Shown here in pieces: positions 9,296 to 18,747 of a stretch of 64,000 nucleotides of DNA (positions are counted from its first letter, which is position 1; every line of letters begins with the position of its first letter). The stretch is taken from assembly GCA_963812195.1 (NCBI GenBank), contig CAWEUI010000007.1:99075-163074 (forward strand), written 5' to 3'. A program made the position numbers and the translations under genes. Below the pieces are notes generated by a model that saw only the letters and a program-made list of their open reading frames with translations, made no database searches and had not been told where the DNA came from. Origin of the DNA: ZC4RG30 sp963812195 (GTDB lineage: Bacteria > Pseudomonadota > Gammaproteobacteria > Steroidobacterales > Steroidobacteraceae).

Positions 9296-9474
9296 GACAG
9301 CCTCCTGCCGTTCCATGGTGAGGTATCGGTGCAGTACGAGAGCGCCGGGAATCTGTCGTGGTGAATCTACCGCCGCGCACCCCCGACCGGCAAATGACGA
9401 TTCGCAATTCCTGCAACACGGGCCTGGCGCGAGTAGCCCATGCTTGTCTGGACATCTGGCAATGGAGCGTGCAC

Positions 9475-10000
9475 ATGCGCCTACCGAAACAGGAAATAAT
9501 GGCCGCAGCACTGGCCGCCCTGACGTGCCTGTGCACGGCAGCGCGGGCGGCGGACCGTCCCGCGTCCTGCAACGATCCGCAGTACTCGCAGTTCGACTTC
9601 TGGCTGGGCCAATGGGAAGTGACCGCGGGCGGCAAGCTGGCCGGCCACAACCAGCATCATCAAGGCACTGGGCAATTGCGTGCTGTACGAGTCCTGGACC
9701 GGTACGGGCGGCGTCGCCGGCCACAGCTTCAGCATCTACGACAGTTCGCGCCGGCGCTGGCACCAGACCTGGGTGGACAACTCCGGCGGCCTGCTGTTGC
9801 TGGACGGCGGCATGGTGGGCAAGTCCATGGTGCTGGAGGGCACGCAGGCCGGCGACAAGCCCGGCAGCAGCACGCGCGAGCGCATCACCTGGACGCCGCT
9901 CAGCGACGGCAGTGTGCGCCAGCTCTGGGAGTACTCGGCGGACGACGCAAAGACCTGGAAGCCGCGTTTCGACGGGCACTATCGTCGGCAGGCGGATTAG
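9475..10000 (+). pseudogene. DUF1579-like exported protein, frameshifted
   Basis: The first reading frame (from ATG 9475) gives a signal peptide followed by QYSQFDFWLGQWEVTAGGKLAGHN, the F-D-F-W-x-G-x-W opening of DUF1579-type lipocalin-like proteins. After about nt 9653 the homology continues in another frame: IIKALGNCVLYESWTGTGG, then a long conserved stretch ending at 10000. Removing one C in CACAACCAGC restores a continuous protein of about 174 aa. This is therefore either a one-base insertion in the genome or a sequence error. The last 100 bp overlap the end of the convergent AraC gene. Confidence 0.7.
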
Positions 10001-10988
10001 CGGCAGCGCCAGCCACCGTTGCATCGAAGATCGCTTCCGCATCCAGCGATCCACCGCGGCGCATGGCGCGCCACAATGAAGCCCGCGATATCCCGGTCTC
10101 CACGGCGATGTCCTGCAATGACAGCGCGCGATCGCATCGCAGTCGCAGCGCGCGCTGGGTGCGCAGCCGGCGCAGCCAGATGGCAGGCGTCGTGCCGTGC
10201 AGTTCGCGGAACCGGCGCAGCAGATGCCACGGCGAAAGACAGGCCTGCCGCGCGATGACGCGCAGGGTCAGCGGCTGTGCCAGGTGTTCACGCATGAAGG
10301 CCTCGGCGGCCAGCAGGCGCCGCGACAGCTCGCCGCGCACTGCCGGACGCAGGTGCGCAAACGCCGCCTCGCGGGACTCCTGCTGGCGATGTTCCGCGCG
10401 GATCAACGCGCCGGCCAGCAGCGTCAGGCGTTCTTCGAGCCATGGCCCTTCGCACTCGCCCAATGCCACCGCGCGCTGAATGCGCCGGATGGCCGGGGTC
10501 AGCATCCGGTCGTGCGGCCGCAGTTGTTCGTGGAATGCCACCGGCATCCGGGCGGCCTCACTGCCGTTGTCCAGCGCCCTGCCCAGGTCGTACCGGCATG
10601 CCGCGGCGACTTCCTCGGCAAGACCGGGCCGGAAGAACAGCGAGAACGTGTAGGCCGATCTGTCGGTCTGCAGCAGGCTGCCGTATTCGCGGCCGCTGTT
10701 CAGCACCAGCCAGGTGCTGTCGCTCACGGGCACGTCGCGCCTGCCGACGAAATAGCGCTCCGAACCACCGCAGACGCACTTGATGGACAGCGCCTGACGC
10801 ACCACCGCGAATTCCACGCCGCGCGAGCGGCCCGATATGACGCTGTTCTCGGTGCCCCAGCGCGCGTAGAAGCGCCGCCGGAATGCGGCGTTGGCGCCGG
10901 TTTGCGGGCGGGGCGGCAGATCGGGCAATTCGGTGAAGATCACGGCGCCGGAAAGTATCGGCGCAACCGGCAGGCCGCACAAATCCAC
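9900..10988 (-). CDS. AraC-family transcriptional regulator
   Basis: 362 aa from a GTG start (a second GTG at about 10943 is an alternative). The N-terminal half is a ligand-sensing region without a recognisable cupin signature. The C-terminal part carries the two helix-turn-helix units of AraC regulators: LRVIARQACLSPWHLLRRFRE and LSLQDIAVETGISRASLWRAM, separated by TPAIWLRRLRTQRAL. About 45 residues of Arg/Ala-rich sequence follow the second unit; this tail lies over the 3' end of the convergent DUF1579-like gene and may not be functional. It lies 37 bp downstream of the alpha/beta hydrolase gene on the same strand and could regulate it. Confidence 0.85.
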   Translation of the reverse strand: MDLCGLPVAPILSGAVIFTELPDLPPRPQTGANAAFRRRFYARWGTENSVISGRSRGVEFAVVRQALSIKCVCGGSERYFVGRRDVPVSDSTWLVLNSGREYGSLLQTDRSAYTFSLFFRPGLAEEVAAACRYDLGRALDNGSEAARMPVAFHEQLRPHDRMLTPAIRRIQRAVALGECEGPWLEERLTLLAGALIRAEHRQQESREAAFAHLRPAVRGELSRRLLAAEAFMREHLAQPLTLRVIARQACLSPWHLLRRFRELHGTTPAIWLRRLRTQRALRLRCDRALSLQDIAVETGISRASLWRAMRRGGSLDAEAIFDATVAGAAANPPADDSARRNAASRSLRRPPSTPRAGAHCRR

Positions 10989-11025
10989 GACGCCCGCCCG
11001 GCGGCGCGCGCACAGCGCGCGCTCG

Positions 11026-12402
11026 CTAGAACTTCACCGCCCGGGCGTCGTTCATGATGATTTCGTGATACACGGGCAACGACCAGCCCTCCTTCTCGAG
11101 CTGATCCAGCCGCTTCTCCACCATGCGCACGTAGTTGGCCGGCGTCCCGTACTTCTTCTTCACGATGGCCGGGTCGATTGGCGTCTGGTAGGCGGACAGG
11201 TAGCACAACAACGGAGTCTGCATCCGGCCCGAGCCGGCACCGGTGCTGGCCGGGTTGGGCGGATTGTGCATGGTGTACTTGTACAGCGGCACGTCCACCC
11301 AGGTGGTCCGGATGCCGCCATTGGGGTTGCCGTACTGGTCGAGCTGCATCAGCGAGCCGTCGTTGTCGGTGTACATGTCCATGATCACCCGCGGCGCATG
11401 CGGCGGGCTGATGCCCTGGTCCACCCACCGAAACAGGTGATACAGCGCCACGGAGGCCAGCGGATCGAGCGGCATGTCGGACAGCGGCTTGAGGCAGTCC
11501 TCCGGCATCAGGCGCTTGCGGGTGTTGCGCGAGTCCAGGTGCGCCATGCCGGCGAACTCGTAGACGCGCAACTGCTTGCCGGGCTCGTCGCTGTCCTGCG
11601 CGGTGGTAGCCACCTCCTGGTATTCATTCATGGTGGGCACCACGATCACCGGCACATCGACCGGCGTGAGCGTCTTGCCATTGTTCATGGTGGGCAGGAA
11701 GCCGTCGTAGATGTCGCTCATGTCGGCCTGCTTGAACTTCCGGTGCGCCGGGAAGTAATTGACCACCATCGCCGAACTGGCCGACGTGCCCCACAGGATC
11801 ATCTTGCGCAGCTTGAGCTTCGCGATGGGGCTCCCCGGGCTTTTGATCAGCGCGCCGGCCTGGGCCAGGATCTCGCTGACCTGCTTCTGGTCGGCGTGCA
11901 GGCTGCCGTACCGATCGGGATTGAACTTCGCGATCTGCTCCACGCCGGTGGTGTCGATCTCCACCGCGATGTGCCCGGAGCTCATGATGTACAGCGAGTT
12001 GTATTCGAAGGCATGCGCCGCGGCGGCGGCCGGGTGCATCGGCTCGGCGACGACCAGGCCGCTGAACTTGCTGTCGTCCCTGGGCTTGCGGATCACCAGG
12101 CGTGTCTCGTAGGGCTCGCCGGCGGCGGTGCCGGAGATCACGTATTCGTCGGCTTCGTAGTTGTAGCGGTCCAGGCCCCTGCCCGGCCACAGCGCCGAGG
12201 CGGAGTCGTAGACCTTGCCCGGCCCGGTGAGCGGCTTGATGGCGGGAATGGGCGCCACGACGGGCGTGGGCGGCGGTTCGGGCGGCGCCTGGCGCCGCCC
12301 CGGAAAGCCCGGCGGCACCTGCGCCAGAGCGAGGCCCGTCACGGCCAGCAAGGCCGCCATGGTCCATGGAATGCGAGAGTTCCAGGCATTGCTTGTTCTC
12401 AT
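11026..12402 (-). CDS. Alpha/beta hydrolase domain protein (Abhydrolase_10-like), exported
   Basis: 458 aa. ATG 12402 is preceded by a G-rich Shine-Dalgarno (GGGGGC) and gives a signal peptide (MAALLAVTGLALAQ), then a Pro-rich segment, then a hydrolase. The probable nucleophile elbow is ILWGTSASS (GxSxS) and a possible acid/His pair lies in the C-terminal third (EFAGMAHLDS). The family is widespread in sphingomonads and related organisms but uncharacterised; an ester or lactone substrate is the default guess. It is divergent from the downstream propeller gene at 12611 and is followed by an AraC regulator. Confidence 0.75.
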   Translation of the reverse strand: MRTSNAWNSRIPWTMAALLAVTGLALAQVPPGFPGRRQAPPEPPPTPVVAPIPAIKPLTGPGKVYDSASALWPGRGLDRYNYEADEYVISGTAAGEPYETRLVIRKPRDDSKFSGLVVAEPMHPAAAAAHAFEYNSLYIMSSGHIAVEIDTTGVEQIAKFNPDRYGSLHADQKQVSEILAQAGALIKSPGSPIAKLKLRKMILWGTSASSAMVVNYFPAHRKFKQADMSDIYDGFLPTMNNGKTLTPVDVPVIVVPTMNEYQEVATTAQDSDEPGKQLRVYEFAGMAHLDSRNTRKRLMPEDCLKPLSDMPLDPLASVALYHLFRWVDQGISPPHAPRVIMDMYTDNDGSLMQLDQYGNPNGGIRTTWVDVPLYKYTMHNPPNPASTGAGSGRMQTPLLCYLSAYQTPIDPAIVKKKYGTPANYVRMVEKRLDQLEKEGWSLPVYHEIIMNDARAVKF

Positions 12403-12610
12403 GGCCGGCTGCCCCCTTTGTTCGCCCAGCGCCATGCAGATAGTACTGGTGAGTGCGCCTGGAAGGCAGCCCCTCGCACCGACTCCCGATCCGTGCCCGG
12501 CGGCAGCCGCGATGCGAAATCCACCGGTGCTAGACTGCCACGCGGAGCAGTCGCGCACACAGCGGCAGCTTGCCTGCTCGAGGAAACCACACAAGCACCG
12601 GGGGTCCGTG

Positions 12611-13630
12611 ATGAAGACGCATGTTCGCCTGCTCGGTCTTGGCGCGTTGGCGGTGCTGCTGGGTCAATCGATCCCGGCCATGGCCCAGTCCTACCACGTA
12701 GCCAGTACGTTTACGCTCGGTGGCGACGGCTTCTGGGACTATCTGTATCTCGACCCGGCATCGCACCGCCTCTATATCGGCCGCAACGATCGCATCATGG
12801 TCGTCGATCCGGCCAACGGGAAACTGATCGGCGAGGTAAAGGGGCTGCAGCGCGCACACGGCGTTGCCGTGGATGATGCCGCGGGTCGCGGCTTTGCCAC
12901 CTCCGGCGGCGACGCGATGCTCGTCACGTTCGACCTGAAGACCCTGAAGGTTCTGGGCAGGACCAAGGTCGGCGATGATGACGATGCCATCCAGTTCGAT
13001 CCCGCCAGTGGCCACATCTTCACTTTCAACGGCGATGCGCACAGCGTCAGCGTCGTCGATCCGGCCTCGGGCAAACTGCTGGGCACGATCGCCCTGGGCG
13101 CAAAGCCCGAATTCGGCGTACCGGATGGCCGGGGCAAGCTCTACGTGAACCTGGAGAGCAGCTCGAAGATCGCGGAAATCGACACAAAGTCGCTGCAGGT
13201 TACCCGCACCTGGCCGCTTGCACCGTGCCAGTCCCCGAGCGGCCTGGCGATCGACACGGCGCATCATGTGCTGTTCAGCGTCTGCCGCAACCAGCTCATG
13301 ACCATGTCTGATACGCAATCAGGCAAGGTCGTGGCAAGCGTCCCCATAGGCAGCGGCGCGGATGCCGCGCGCTACGACGCCGGCACCGGCGATGCGTTTG
13401 CCTCCACGGGCGGTGACGGTGCCATCACCGTCGTGCACGAGGACAGCCCGACGCAGTTCAAAGTCGTCCAGACCGTCACGACCCAGCGCGGGGCACGGAC
13501 CATGGAAATCGATCCGGGGACGCATCGCCTGTACACCGTGACCGCGGACTTCAAGCCGGCGCCACCGGGCCAGCGGCGACGTCCCGAGCTCGTGCCGGGC
13601 AGTTTCAAGTTGTTCGTACTGGATCGGTAA
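12611..13630 (+). CDS. Exported YncE-like beta-propeller protein
   Basis: 339 aa with a clear signal peptide (LGLGALAVLLGQSIPAMAQ). It is followed by propeller blades such as HRLYIGRNDRIMVVDPANGKLIGEV and KLYVNLESSSKIAEIDTKSLQV. The blade pattern matches YncE-like 40-residue repeats. Such proteins bind ligands or DNA in some cases, but no active site is visible. ATG 12611 is the start that gives a proper signal peptide. It ends eight bases before the glutathione transferase gene, so the two probably share a transcript. Confidence 0.8.
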   Translation: MKTHVRLLGLGALAVLLGQSIPAMAQSYHVASTFTLGGDGFWDYLYLDPASHRLYIGRNDRIMVVDPANGKLIGEVKGLQRAHGVAVDDAAGRGFATSGGDAMLVTFDLKTLKVLGRTKVGDDDDAIQFDPASGHIFTFNGDAHSVSVVDPASGKLLGTIALGAKPEFGVPDGRGKLYVNLESSSKIAEIDTKSLQVTRTWPLAPCQSPSGLAIDTAHHVLFSVCRNQLMTMSDTQSGKVVASVPIGSGADAARYDAGTGDAFASTGGDGAITVVHEDSPTQFKVVQTVTTQRGARTMEIDPGTHRLYTVTADFKPAPPGQRRRPELVPGSFKLFVLDR

Positions 13631-13638
13631 GAGGCCTC

Positions 13639-14265
13639 ATGACCATCAAACTCCTGCATCACCCGTTCTCCCGCTCCGGCAACATCGTGTGGGCACTCGA
13701 GGAAGTCGGCTGCCCCTATGAGCTGGAGTTCGTGGATCTGATGAGCGGCGCACACAAGGCGGATTCGGTGCGCGCACTGAACCCCATGGGCAAATTGCCC
13801 ACGCTCATCGATGGTGACGTCGTCGTCAGCGAGGCCGCCGCCGTCGCGCTGTACCTGGCCGACCGCTACGCGCCGGGCCGGCTGGCACCGGCGCTCGATG
13901 CGCCGCAGCGCGGGGCGTACCTGCGCTGGTCGTTCTATGCGCCATCGGTGATCGAGCCGGGATGCATGGCACACGCCGGCAAGTGGGAATTCCGCGCCAG
14001 CGCCGCCGGCTTCGGAACGTATGAGGAGATGCTCGCCACCATCTCCTTCGCAATCGGCAAGGGGCCGTGGCTGCTGGGCGAGCAGTTCACGATGGCGGAC
14101 CTGGTCTTCGGTGGAACAATTCGCTACATGCTGATGTTCGACATGCTCGACAAGAGGCCCGAATACCAGGCCTACGTGGAACGCCTCAATGCCCGCCCTG
14201 CCGCCCGCAAGGCCAACGAGATCAACGAGCGCATCACTGCGGAACACGGGTTGAACAAGAGCTGA
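13639..14265 (+). CDS. Glutathione S-transferase family protein
   Basis: 208 aa, usual GST length. The thioredoxin-fold N-terminal domain contains the catalytic-region SRSGNIVWALEE and the cis-Pro/gamma-Glu binding pair NPMGKLPTLIDGDVVVSEAAA. The C-terminal helical domain includes GPWLLGEQFTMADLVFG, the N-capping box of GSTs. Cytoplasmic. Such enzymes conjugate or reduce electrophiles with glutathione; the substrate is not evident. It is followed by a strong intrinsic terminator. Confidence 0.92.
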   Translation: MTIKLLHHPFSRSGNIVWALEEVGCPYELEFVDLMSGAHKADSVRALNPMGKLPTLIDGDVVVSEAAAVALYLADRYAPGRLAPALDAPQRGAYLRWSFYAPSVIEPGCMAHAGKWEFRASAAGFGTYEEMLATISFAIGKGPWLLGEQFTMADLVFGGTIRYMLMFDMLDKRPEYQAYVERLNARPAARKANEINERITAEHGLNKS

Positions 14266-14267
14266 CG

Positions 14268-14291
14268 GCCCGCTGCGACGCGGGCTCTTTT
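14268..14291 (+). terminator. Intrinsic terminator after the glutathione transferase gene
   Basis: GCCCGC, loop TGCGAC, GCGGGC, then TCTTTT. It starts three bases after the GST stop codon and ends the propeller-GST transcript. Confidence 0.8.
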
Positions 14292-14343
14292 GAGCGCATC
14301 ATGTGTACTGTCCCGAACCAATTCCATGAGGGGAGGAGACCAG

Positions 14344-14784
14344 ATGGCGACTTACAAAGGCGGTTGTGCCCACGTCCACGTTACGGCCACGGCGGAGCCC
14401 GTCGATAACCACATATGCCACTGCAATGTCTGCAAGGCGGTGACCGGCCAGCAGACCACACACGTGGCATTCTTCAGGTACGGTGATGTACAGGCCGATC
14501 ATCCCGGGAAGATGAAGCGGGTGCCCTTCAACAAGGACAACCCGGACGGGCCGCTGGAGATCTGCCTGTGCACCGATTGCGGTGCGGTGCTGATGCTGGA
14601 CGACAAGCAGAAGCGCATCCGGGTGGCGGTGCCGAATGTCATGGGCTATGACGATGCGGCGTTTCCGACGGCCACCTATCACGCCTTCTGGGACGAGAGC
14701 AAAGGCTATCCGGCCCCGGATGACGGCCGACCGGTGTACAGCGGTCTGCGTCCCGAATTCGCCTGGCCGCGGCCCGCCAGCTGA
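14344..14784 (+). CDS. GFA/CENP-V family zinc protein
   Basis: 146 aa. Metal-binding cysteines appear as CHCNVCK (about residues 26-32) and CLCTDCG (about residues 73-79), the two CxxC-type sets of the GFA family (glutathione-dependent formaldehyde-activating enzyme-like). Many members have no proven activity. The start at 14344 has a good GGGGAGGAG site nine bases upstream. The last 20 codons, ending GLRPEFAWPRPAS, are echoed by a relic 1.67 kb downstream, indicating that a second GFA gene once lay there. Confidence 0.88.
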   Translation: MATYKGGCAHVHVTATAEPVDNHICHCNVCKAVTGQQTTHVAFFRYGDVQADHPGKMKRVPFNKDNPDGPLEICLCTDCGAVLMLDDKQKRIRVAVPNVMGYDDAAFPTATYHAFWDESKGYPAPDDGRPVYSGLRPEFAWPRPAS

Positions 14785-14846
14785 CACGCGACGCGGACAA
14801 GCTCCGGCAACCACGTCGAGGCTGTCTTGGATGTCTCGGCAGGATC

Positions 14847-15428
14847 GTGTTCGTGCTGGCTTTGCTGGTCGTGGCGGCTGCGGTGCTGGATGCGGTGCTG
14901 GCGCCGTACAACCACTTCCTGGGCGGTCACTTCCACTGGAAGCCCGGCTGGCAGGGATTGGCGCGAATCCACACGGCCAGCTCCGGCGGCGACTACGTGA
15001 TGGAGATTGCGTTTCAACCCACCACACCCGGCTACCGGAAGTCCCCGCTCAAGGGCACGGTGTACCTGTGCACGCCCCACAATGAACGCTTCACGCTCGA
15101 CATGGCCGGCTCCATGCCACGCCACCATGGCACGGACCTCACTGGCGTGCCGCTGCACCTGTACATGGACAACTACACGTTCTCCAGGCCGCTGAGCAAC
15201 GACCGTCGCCCCAGGCTCGATCTGTACGGTTCATTCGGGGACCGGATTCTTGCGGTCGACGACCACGCCTCGATCGCGCACGCGTTCAACCCGGATGGCA
15301 CGCTTGGCAGCGGCGACTGGCAGCCTTCCCGCGCCGAGGCGCTACACTTCGTATTTCACGAAGGCGTACCCTGGATCCTCAGGCCGTCGTGTGCGCAGAT
15401 GTTCAAAGCTGCACCGCGAATGCACTGA
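14847..15428 (+). CDS. Membrane-anchored hypothetical protein
   Basis: 193 aa from a GTG start. A hydrophobic N-terminal helix (VLALLVVAAAVLDAVLA) could be an anchor or uncleaved signal. The rest has no motif I recognise; it contains a run HFHWKPGWQGLARIHTA and four scattered cysteines or fewer, with no catalytic pattern. It sits 62 bp after the GFA gene and 24 bp before the aldo/keto reductase gene on the same strand, so it is probably part of a three-gene transcript. Confidence 0.6.
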   Translation: MFVLALLVVAAAVLDAVLAPYNHFLGGHFHWKPGWQGLARIHTASSGGDYVMEIAFQPTTPGYRKSPLKGTVYLCTPHNERFTLDMAGSMPRHHGTDLTGVPLHLYMDNYTFSRPLSNDRRPRLDLYGSFGDRILAVDDHASIAHAFNPDGTLGSGDWQPSRAEALHFVFHEGVPWILRPSCAQMFKAAPRMH

Positions 15429-15452
15429 CCGAAGGGGGACTGGAGAACGAAC

Positions 15453-16379
15453 ATGAGCACGCTGCCAACATCCACACTGGGCCGCACCGGCCTGACCGTC
15501 ACCAGACTCGGCTACGGCGGCATGGAGCTGCGCGGCACCGATCACTTCCCACGGCTGTCTGCGACCCAGGCGAGCACGATTCTCAATGGCGTACTCGATG
15601 CCGGCATCAACTACATCGACACTTCCCCGGACTACGGTTACTCCGAGGAGTTGATCGGCCAGCACCTGGCGCAGCGGCGCGGGGAGTTCTACCTGGCCAG
15701 CAAGTGCGGCTGCCCGGTCGAGCCCGTGGAAGTACCGCACGCGCAACGCAAGCCCCATTCATTCACGCGTGCGAACATCCGCGCCGGCGTCGAGCAGAGC
15801 CTCAAGCGCATGCGCACGGATTACCTGGACGTGGTCCAGTTCCACATCAGCCCGTCGCGCGCGGTGCTCGAGGAGAACGATTCCGTGGCCGAGCTCGAGG
15901 CGCTGCGCAAGGAGGGCCTGGTGCGCTTCATCGGCATCTCGGGCACGATTCCGGACCTGGCCGACCACATCGCGATGGGCGTCTTCGACGTCATCCAGAC
16001 GCCCTATTCACTGGTTGAACGCGAGCACGAACAGCTCATTCACGCCGCCGCGCAAGCCGGCGCCGGCGTGGTGATCCGCGGCGGCGTGGCGCGCGGCATC
16101 ATCGTGAAGGATGAGTCCGTCATCGACGAGTATCCGCAGTTCCTGCAGTCCGAATTCCGCGCCCGGCGGCGCCACTGGCGCGAGACCGAGGTCAGGGACC
16201 TGCTGGGCGACATGACGCCGATGGAGTTCATGCTGCGCTTCACGATCTCCAATCCCGACATGTCCACGACGATTGTCGGGACGGCCAATCCCGCGCACTT
16301 GCAGGACAACGTGCGGGCAGCGGCCAAAGGGCCGCTGCCTGGGGACGTGTACGAGGCCGCCAGGAAGCGCTTCAGCTAG
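15453..16379 (+). CDS. Aldo/keto reductase
   Basis: 308 aa TIM-barrel oxidoreductase. The catalytic tetrad can be read: Asp in NYIDTSPDYGYSE, the Tyr that follows, Lys in YLASKCG, and His in VVQFHIS. Probably NAD(P)H-dependent, reducing carbonyls; the substrate is unknown. A GGGGGACTGGAGAACGAAC stretch precedes ATG 15453 and provides a ribosome binding site. A short decayed sequence related to the upstream GFA gene follows its stop. Confidence 0.92.
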   Translation: MSTLPTSTLGRTGLTVTRLGYGGMELRGTDHFPRLSATQASTILNGVLDAGINYIDTSPDYGYSEELIGQHLAQRRGEFYLASKCGCPVEPVEVPHAQRKPHSFTRANIRAGVEQSLKRMRTDYLDVVQFHISPSRAVLEENDSVAELEALRKEGLVRFIGISGTIPDLADHIAMGVFDVIQTPYSLVEREHEQLIHAAAQAGAGVVIRGGVARGIIVKDESVIDEYPQFLQSEFRARRRHWRETEVRDLLGDMTPMEFMLRFTISNPDMSTTIVGTANPAHLQDNVRAAAKGPLPGDVYEAARKRFS

Positions 16380-16395
16380 CCAACACCTGCCGCCT

Positions 16396-16455
16396 GGCAG
16401 GCCGGTCTACAGCGGCCTGCGTCCGCAGTTCAGCTGGCCGAATCCGGCCAGCTGA
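16396..16455 (+). pseudogene. Relic of the 3' end of a second GFA-family gene
   Basis: Reads GRPVYSGLRPQFSWPNPAS followed by TGA. It aligns without gaps to the last 20 codons of the GFA gene at 14725-14784 (16 of 20 codons synonymous or identical in amino acid, about 78% of bases). Nothing of the gene body remains upstream because the aldo/keto reductase gene abuts it. Confidence 0.75.
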
Positions 16456-16464
16456 CAACCGGCT

Positions 16465-18522
16465 TCAGCGCGGCGGCCCGAACGCCGGCGGCGGATTCTT
16501 CTTCAGCTCGTTGGCCCGGTACGTCAGGTACGAACGGATCGCCTCGACGTCCTGCTCGGACAACGACTTGTTGAACGGCATCATGCCGTTCTCGCGCAGC
16601 GCGCCGTCGAGCACGACGCTCTTGAACAACGCCGGATTGTTCAGCGCTATGGTGTAGTTCAGGTCCGGGTAGCCGGTGAACATGCGGCCGCCCTCGTGAC
16701 AACCCGTGCAGCTGTTCTCGTACAGCTCCTTGCCGTGGTTGTGCTCGGCCTCATCACCGAAGTTCGGCGGCGGATTGAGCACCTGCGCGACCACCGGCGG
16801 CGCCGGCGGCAGTTCGACTTTGCCGCCGAGCTTGTATACCAGCAGGTGATTGGTGCCGGCGGCGGCCGCGAAGCCGGTGCTGGCCGAGGAGATCACCGCA
16901 ATGTATTGCACGCCGTCGATGGCGTAGCTCACCGGACCGGGCACCACATTGCCTTGAGTCGGTGTGGACCAGATGATCTGGCCGGTATCGGCGCGCATCG
17001 CGGAGAGCTTCTTGCCGGGCGTGCCCTGGAACACCAGGTTGCCGGCGGTGGTCAGCGTGCCGGCGCTGCCGCTGGCCTGACGCTGCGTCCAGGCCACCTT
17101 GCGCTTCACCGGATCCCAGGCTTCCAGGTACGAGCCGGGATTCTCGATCACCGGCCGCTTCAATGACGGGTCCGGCCGCTTCGACATGCTGATGTCCACC
17201 AGCTGGTTGCCCAGGATCCGCCCGCCCTTCTCGGCAACGTAGGAGCCGACGCTGTAGTTCGTGGGGAGGTACAGCAGCCCGGTATTCGGGTTGTAGGACT
17301 GCGACGACCACGCATGCGCCCGCCCCGGCACCATGTAGAACCCCTTGCCGGTCTTGCCGTAGTCCGAAGCCGGATTGAGGATGGGCGCCCAGTTGTTCTT
17401 CTTGTCGAAGCCCGTGGCCCAGTTGATGCTGGGCACGAACGGATCGGCCGACACCACCTTGCCGGTGGCCACCTCGATCACGTACATCACGCCGTTCTTC
17501 GGCGCCTGCATCACCACGTGCTTCTTCTGGCCGCCCACCACGATATCCGCCACCGTGAGCGGCGAGGTGCTGTCGAAGTCGAAGCCCTCGTGCGGCGTGG
17601 TCTGGTAGTGCCACCTGTAGTGACCGGTCTTCGCGTCCAACGCGACGATGGAGGCGATGAACAGGTTGTCGCCGCCGCCCGGCGAGCGGATCGCCGCCGG
17701 CCACGGAATGCCGTTGCCGGTGCCGAAGATCACTGAATCAGTCTGCGGGTCGTACAGGATGCCGTCCCAGACGGTGCCGCCGCCGCCCGTCTTCCACCAC
17801 TGACCGCTCCACGTCCTGGCGGCCATGGCCATGACGCTGTCGGAGGCCGCGTGGTCGGGACCCCTGGCCGGATCGCCCGGCACCGTCCAGAAGCGCCAGC
17901 GCTGCTTGCCGGTGTCGGCGTCATACGCGGCGAGGAAGCCGCGTGTGTAGAACTCGCCGCCGCCCTCGCCGATGAACACGATGCCATCGCCGATGCGCGG
18001 CGCGCCGGTGATGGAATACGCCATGTCCGGATCGGTGACCCGCACCTCCCAGATCTTCTTGCCGGTGGTGGCATTTACCGCCACCAGGCGGCCATCCAGC
18101 GTCGCCCAGATGATCCTGCCCCGCCAGTAGGCCACGCCGCGGTTGGAGATATTGCAGCACAGTGAGCTGCCGGCGATTTCACGCGGCACGTCCGGGTCGT
18201 ACTTCCAAAGCGCCTTGCCGGTCTTCGCGTCGAACGCGTAAACCTTGCTCCAGGGCGTGGTCACGTACAGCCGGCCATCCACCACCAGCGGCGTGCTCTG
18301 GTAGCCGCCGCGTTCCTGCAGGGGAACGAACCAGGCCAGGCCGAGCTGGCCGACGTTGTCAGTGTTGACCTGCGTGAGCGGGCTGAAACGCTGCTCGGCG
18401 GCGTCGCGGCCGTGGCTGGCCCATTCGTTGCCGGAGTCCGCGGGCGCCGCACCCGCTGCCATGGCCAGTGATGCGCTGAGCGACAGCACGACGGCCGACA
18501 TCATCGATACGAAACGTCCCAT
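16465..18522 (-). CDS. PQQ-dependent dehydrogenase with C-terminal cytochrome c, second copy type
   Basis: 685 aa, signal peptide about residues 1-23, periplasmic. Quinoprotein propeller with the vicinal cysteine pair in SSLCCNIS (about residue 121), metal-ligand region FGTGNGIPW, and the catalytic aspartate in EGFDFDSTS (about residue 313); as in the first PQQ enzyme, an Asp is present two residues on. The C-terminal cytochrome domain has CTGCHEGG (about residue 604). The substrate is unknown. It is clearly distinct from the enzyme at 1276-3348, not a recent duplicate. It diverges from the TPP enzyme gene across about 225 bp that should hold both promoters. Confidence 0.93.
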   Translation of the reverse strand: MGRFVSMMSAVVLSLSASLAMAAGAAPADSGNEWASHGRDAAEQRFSPLTQVNTDNVGQLGLAWFVPLQERGGYQSTPLVVDGRLYVTTPWSKVYAFDAKTGKALWKYDPDVPREIAGSSLCCNISNRGVAYWRGRIIWATLDGRLVAVNATTGKKIWEVRVTDPDMAYSITGAPRIGDGIVFIGEGGGEFYTRGFLAAYDADTGKQRWRFWTVPGDPARGPDHAASDSVMAMAARTWSGQWWKTGGGGTVWDGILYDPQTDSVIFGTGNGIPWPAAIRSPGGGDNLFIASIVALDAKTGHYRWHYQTTPHEGFDFDSTSPLTVADIVVGGQKKHVVMQAPKNGVMYVIEVATGKVVSADPFVPSINWATGFDKKNNWAPILNPASDYGKTGKGFYMVPGRAHAWSSQSYNPNTGLLYLPTNYSVGSYVAEKGGRILGNQLVDISMSKRPDPSLKRPVIENPGSYLEAWDPVKRKVAWTQRQASGSAGTLTTAGNLVFQGTPGKKLSAMRADTGQIIWSTPTQGNVVPGPVSYAIDGVQYIAVISSASTGFAAAAGTNHLLVYKLGGKVELPPAPPVVAQVLNPPPNFGDEAEHNHGKELYENSCTGCHEGGRMFTGYPDLNYTIALNNPALFKSVVLDGALRENGMMPFNKSLSEQDVEAIRSYLTYRANELKKNPPPAFGPPR

Positions 18523-18747
18523 GAGACCCCTCCCCCCGGGAAAACGATATGCGTCTTGCGAATGGCCTGAAGATTAGCCGATTGCGCGCCGCGATGTATC
18601 GATCCGCTGGAGTGGGCCTGCAATCGACGGGACTGGCGGGTGTTGCCCCGGAATTCGCGTGGCAGGAGCGCACCATTGATCGGCACCGGACAGCAGGTTA
18701 GCGTAGCCCCATGCCATGCGGGGGAGCCATGATGCGGGCGCTGTGGA

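Noticed and set aside
9296..10054. N-terminal extension of the beta-propeller gene (to 10054)
   Set aside because: An excellent Shine-Dalgarno sits before ATG 9295, and the extension overlaps the divergent DUF1579-like gene without homology.
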